Shown here in pieces: positions 61,107-64,000 of a DNA stretch of 64,000 nt. The notes under the pieces were generated by a model. It had not been told where the DNA came from and searched no databases. It saw only the letters and a list, made by a program, of their open reading frames with translations. The first letter of the stretch is position 1. Each line of letters starts with the position of its first letter. The translations under genes were made by a program, and so were the position numbers. This stretch comes from Afipia sp. (lineage in GTDB: Bacteria; Pseudomonadota; Alphaproteobacteria; Rhizobiales; Xanthobacteraceae). The stretch spans positions 496,001 to 560,000 of the forward strand of contig JANINQ010000005.1 of the NCBI GenBank assembly GCA_024508675.1. The letters are read 5' to 3'.

Positions 61107-61903
61107 CGGACCCCGATAATGCAATCATTTGCGAACGCCGCGGCCGGACAGCCTGGATTCGGCTGAACAGGCCAAAAACATTGAATGCGCTGACGATAGA
61201 GATGGTCGATGCATTCGAAAGCCATCTCGTCGAACTGGAACGCGATGAAACGCTTTGCGCGCTTGTTGTGGCGGGCGGCGAGCGCGCGTTTTCGGCAGGC
61301 GCCGATCTCAAGGAACTGCAGCAGCGTGCCGATGGGTCGGGCTATGAAAGTGGCCCGGGGACATTTTCCGATCACCTCAACACCTTTCTGTGTCGGCTGG
61401 AAGAATTTCCTTTGCCGGTGATTGCGGCGGTACGCGGCTGGGCCATGGCTGGCGGCCTGGAAATCGTTTTGGCCTGCGACTTGTTGATCGCCGGGGAAAG
61501 CGCGCGGTTCGGTGACGCCCACGCGAACTATGGATTGTTGCCCGGCGGCGGCAGCTCCGTCCGATTGCCCCGCAAGGTCGGACCGATGCGCGCGCGGGAG
61601 ATGATGTTCACCGGAGACTCGTATCCGGCGGCCGATATGAAGCTCGCCGGTCTTGTCACCACGGTGGTTGCGGATACCGCAGTAGAAGACGAGGCTGGAC
61701 GGCTCGCCGATCGCCTGGCCCAGCGAAGCCCCACCGGATTACGCCGCATGAAGTCCCTTCTCACCTACTCGGCGGAACAGCCGAAAGAGGCGGCATTGCG
61801 CACGGAACAACTGCAATGGGCTTTGCACGCCACATCCCACGATTTGCGCGAAGGCATCTCTGCCTTCCGCGAAAAGCGCACACCCCTGTTTACCGGCAAT
61901 TGA
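61103..61903 (+). CDS. Enoyl-CoA hydratase/isomerase (crotonase) family protein
   Basis: A 266-aa crotonase. First Glu present (AGGLEIVLACD); the second is replaced by His (GDAHANYGLLPGGG). Oxyanion-hole AFSAGADLKEL is normal. The GTG start overlaps the upstream stop (GTGA) and has GGGAGGA before it. Single-Glu crotonases often isomerise rather than hydrate. Confidence 0.88.
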   Translation: MTDPDNAIICERRGRTAWIRLNRPKTLNALTIEMVDAFESHLVELERDETLCALVVAGGERAFSAGADLKELQQRADGSGYESGPGTFSDHLNTFLCRLEEFPLPVIAAVRGWAMAGGLEIVLACDLLIAGESARFGDAHANYGLLPGGGSSVRLPRKVGPMRAREMMFTGDSYPAADMKLAGLVTTVVADTAVEDEAGRLADRLAQRSPTGLRRMKSLLTYSAEQPKEAALRTEQLQWALHATSHDLREGISAFREKRTPLFTGN

Positions 61904-61918
61904 TCGGAGTAACGCTGT

Positions 61919-63097
61919 ATGAGCCAGATGAGAACACCGAGCACTCCTTCGAAGATTGCTCCATTTTCGATTTCCATTCCCGAAGCAGACATCGAGGATT
62001 TGCGACAGCGGCTCAGATCGACCCGCTATCCGCGCACGTCGCCCGATGCGGGCTGGCGATACGGGACGGACAAATCCTTCATGGAGAAATTGATCGCGCA
62101 TTGGCTGGACAACTACGACTGGCGATCGACCGAACGTCGTCTGAATCGCTTTCCTCAGTTCGTCACCAATATCGACGGCTATGACATCCACTTCATCCAT
62201 GAGCGAGGCAGCGGAACCAATCCGCTTCCGCTTGTTCTGACTCATGGCTGGCCGGGATCGTTCGTGGAATTCGACTCCATCATCGAACCTCTGGCTCATC
62301 CGGAACGGTTTGGCGGAAGCGCCGATGACGCGTTCGACGTGATCGTCCCCAGCATTCCCGGCTATGGCTGGTCCTCTCCGCCATCGCGCCCGATTACGAC
62401 ACGGGATATCGCGCCGCTTTGGAACAAGCTCATGGTCGACGTCTTGAGATACCCAAGCTATGTCGCGCAGGGCGGCGACTGGGGAAGCCTCATCGCTTCG
62501 TGGCTGGGCGTTGATTTCACCGGACACGCAAAAGCGATTCACATCAACATCATGGGTTTGCGACCATTCACCGGCGACGGCAGCGCGCCCTTCGATGCCG
62601 ATGAAACCAAGTGGCTCGCAAAGGCGCGTGATCGATTGCGCCGGGAGAGCGGATATCAGGTCATCCAAGGCACAAAACCTCAAACACTTGCGTTCGGCCT
62701 GACGGACTCACCTGCCGGACTTGCAGCGTGGATCATCGAGAAATTTCACGGCTGGAGCGAAAGCCCCAACGGCATTCCGCCGTTCACGCTCGACCAGCTC
62801 ATCGACAATGTCATGATCTATTGGTTCACCCAGTCCATTCATACCTCGACCTGGCTTTATACCGCAGCCAGGCTCGAAGGCGGGATGGGTCTTGGAAAGG
62901 ACGAGAAAGTCACCGCGCCTACAGGATTCATGGCCTGCCCGTTCGACTTGTTTCCGCCTCCGCCATCGTCATGGGTCGAGCGGACATACAACCTCGTGCA
63001 CCGGACGGATCTTGCCTCAGGCGGTCACTTTATCGCTTACGAACGCGGAAATGATCTGGTCGCAGACATTCGAAAGTTCTTCAGAAACTATCGATAA
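61919..63097 (+). CDS. Epoxide hydrolase, EHN-domain type
   Basis: A 392-aa enzyme with the N-terminal EHN domain (about 15-115: FSISIPEADIEDLRQRLRST and WLDNYDWRSTERRLNRFPQF). The hydrolase core has HGWPGSFVEF, the nucleophile Asp in QGGDWGSLIASW (about 185) and catalytic His in SGGHFIAYERG (about 365). It resembles microsomal/juvenile hormone-type epoxide hydrolases. No signal peptide. 15 bases after the crotonase, so in the same operon; it may open an epoxide made in the degradation of a ring compound, which is inference. Confidence 0.9.
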   Translation: MSQMRTPSTPSKIAPFSISIPEADIEDLRQRLRSTRYPRTSPDAGWRYGTDKSFMEKLIAHWLDNYDWRSTERRLNRFPQFVTNIDGYDIHFIHERGSGTNPLPLVLTHGWPGSFVEFDSIIEPLAHPERFGGSADDAFDVIVPSIPGYGWSSPPSRPITTRDIAPLWNKLMVDVLRYPSYVAQGGDWGSLIASWLGVDFTGHAKAIHINIMGLRPFTGDGSAPFDADETKWLAKARDRLRRESGYQVIQGTKPQTLAFGLTDSPAGLAAWIIEKFHGWSESPNGIPPFTLDQLIDNVMIYWFTQSIHTSTWLYTAARLEGGMGLGKDEKVTAPTGFMACPFDLFPPPPSSWVERTYNLVHRTDLASGGHFIAYERGNDLVADIRKFFRNYR

Positions 63098-63103
63098 TCA
63101 AGA

Positions 63104-63739
63104 TCAATCGAAAAGAGCACGCTGAATAAACTTGTTGTACGTCGCAAGGACCTTCGGTGGTGGTTCCTGAACCACCCCGTTGGCCTTGGCATAGCGCTGT
63201 GCAAGATAAACGCGTGACGCCATGACGATATATGCGACTGTTTCCAGCTCGTCGGGACGAAATGCGCGCAGTTCGTCGCGATTCTGGCTACGCTGAAAGC
63301 TGCGCACCAGCCCCGATGTCATCAGGTCGAAGTAAACGGCATGCGCCTTCGGTGCCATCACCTCAGATTCGTTGAGCAAGCGATGATACCATGGGTGCTC
63401 ATCGAGAAACGCGAAGTAAGCGCGCAGACGCTGCTCTTCACGCTCAGCTCCGACAACATCCCGATCGACCCGCTCCTGGACGAACGACATCAAGGTGTGA
63501 CCCATGGCGGGTAAGAGCTGGTCGAAGAATTCCTGCCGGGACTTGAAGTGCCTGTAAAATGTTCCCAATGCGACCTTGGCCCGCGCCGTGATGCGAGCGA
63601 TCGAAGCTCCCTCATAGCCATAGCGCCCGACGGTTCGGGCGCCGGCTTGAATCAGTTTATTTCGGGTTTCTTCTGAACGCTCCTCGCGCGTGCGACGTGC
63701 GGAACGCTTCTTGGCAGCAGGCTTGCGCGTCGGAGTCAT
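63104..63739 (-). CDS. TetR family transcriptional regulator
   Basis: A 211-aa regulator. A basic N-terminal tail (RKPAAKKRSARR) precedes the HTH (about 25-70: NKLIQAGARTVGRYGYEGASI, ARAKVALGTFYRHFKSRQEF). The C-terminal domain has HPWYHRLLNESEVMAPKAH. Convergent with the epoxide hydrolase gene (6-base gap), so it may control the neighbouring operons, but no operator could be matched. The 261 bases upstream, to the window end, show no gene. Confidence 0.87.
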   Translation of the reverse strand: MTPTRKPAAKKRSARRTREERSEETRNKLIQAGARTVGRYGYEGASIARITARAKVALGTFYRHFKSRQEFFDQLLPAMGHTLMSFVQERVDRDVVGAEREEQRLRAYFAFLDEHPWYHRLLNESEVMAPKAHAVYFDLMTSGLVRSFQRSQNRDELRAFRPDELETVAYIVMASRVYLAQRYAKANGVVQEPPPKVLATYNKFIQRALFD

Positions 63740-64000
63740 GAGATCGATTTTCCACCGGAGAAAACACTGAATGAAGAAACGCTGCTTCGCATAATCTGCA
63801 AAATCCCCATGAATACAAGGGCGATTTAACTCTCGCTGTCAGGCTGACGTGATCCTTGATCCGCGGCAACTCGCCGTCAAAGCAGTAACTCTGCTGGCCG
63901 ACTGACTCCAATTTTGACCTGAAGCGACAGATGGACAATTTCAACATCGCGCCATTTATCCTTAGCAACTGATCTTCAATAGCGATGATGTGGTTTATCC

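Noticed and set aside
63740-64000. Partial gene at the right edge
   Set aside because: The open frame overlapping 63657-63968 has no family features and overlaps the TetR 5' end; no other frame is convincing.

Overview
The window is 64 kb of high-GC DNA from what looks like an alphaproteobacterium of the Bradyrhizobium/Afipia/Rhodopseudomonas type. This is inference from gene content: an IalB-family protein, DUF6455, a double-domain NarK, coxSLM-like genes, and many branched-chain-type ABC transporters next to acyl-CoA catabolic genes. No rRNA, tRNA, CRISPR array, phage or intact insertion sequence was seen.

Layout. (1) 1-10118: a catabolic region with an acyl-CoA dehydrogenase (cut by the window edge), two paralogous crotonases, a complete livHMGF transporter with its binding protein, a GntR/FCD regulator, a family I CoA-transferase and an FAD oxidoreductase. 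Similar pseudo-palindromes upstream of both minus-strand operons suggest the GntR protein controls both. (2) 10393-13532: a metNIQ methionine-type transporter, followed by a scar in which the 5' end of a second metQ is joined to a frameshifted 3' end of an oppD/dppD-type ATPase gene. (3) 13950-22107: a two-partner secretion operon (FhaC-type transporter, a 1908-aa filamentous exoprotein with nine 78-aa repeats, and an IalB-family protein). (4) 22515-37830: an anaerobic nitrate block with narKGHJI, a parvulin, a Cys-tailed small protein, a MoaB-like protein, DUF2478, nnrS, an unlisted 47-aa membrane protein behind a perfect FNR-type box, DUF6455, a MarR protein and a divergent Crp/Fnr regulator. 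(5) 37948-39074: a MarR regulator with a Cys cluster plus a hexapeptide-repeat protein. (6) 39156-45753: a molybdenum hydroxylase (form II coxSLM order) with an unknown protein and an alpha/beta hydrolase, bracketed by two HxlR regulators that each have a strong palindrome upstream. (7) 45858-52257: binding protein, CoA-transferase, two crotonases, a fumarylacetoacetase-family enzyme and a TetR regulator. Three related operator-like sites define a probable regulon. (8) 52479-63739: a beta-oxidation-like operon (acyl-CoA dehydrogenase, binding protein, SDR, acyl-CoA synthetase, racemase-like CoA-transferase, crotonase, metallo-hydrolase) divergent from an oxidoreductase-crotonase-epoxide hydrolase operon, with a second TetR gene.

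Taken together, the window pairs nitrate respiration with at least three separately regulated uptake-and-CoA-activation modules for organic acids whose substrates cannot be read from sequence. The racemase-like CoA-transferase in block 8 hints at a methyl-branched substrate. Positions of start codons were adjusted where a Shine-Dalgarno sequence, an overlap with the upstream gene or the family N-terminus supported it.
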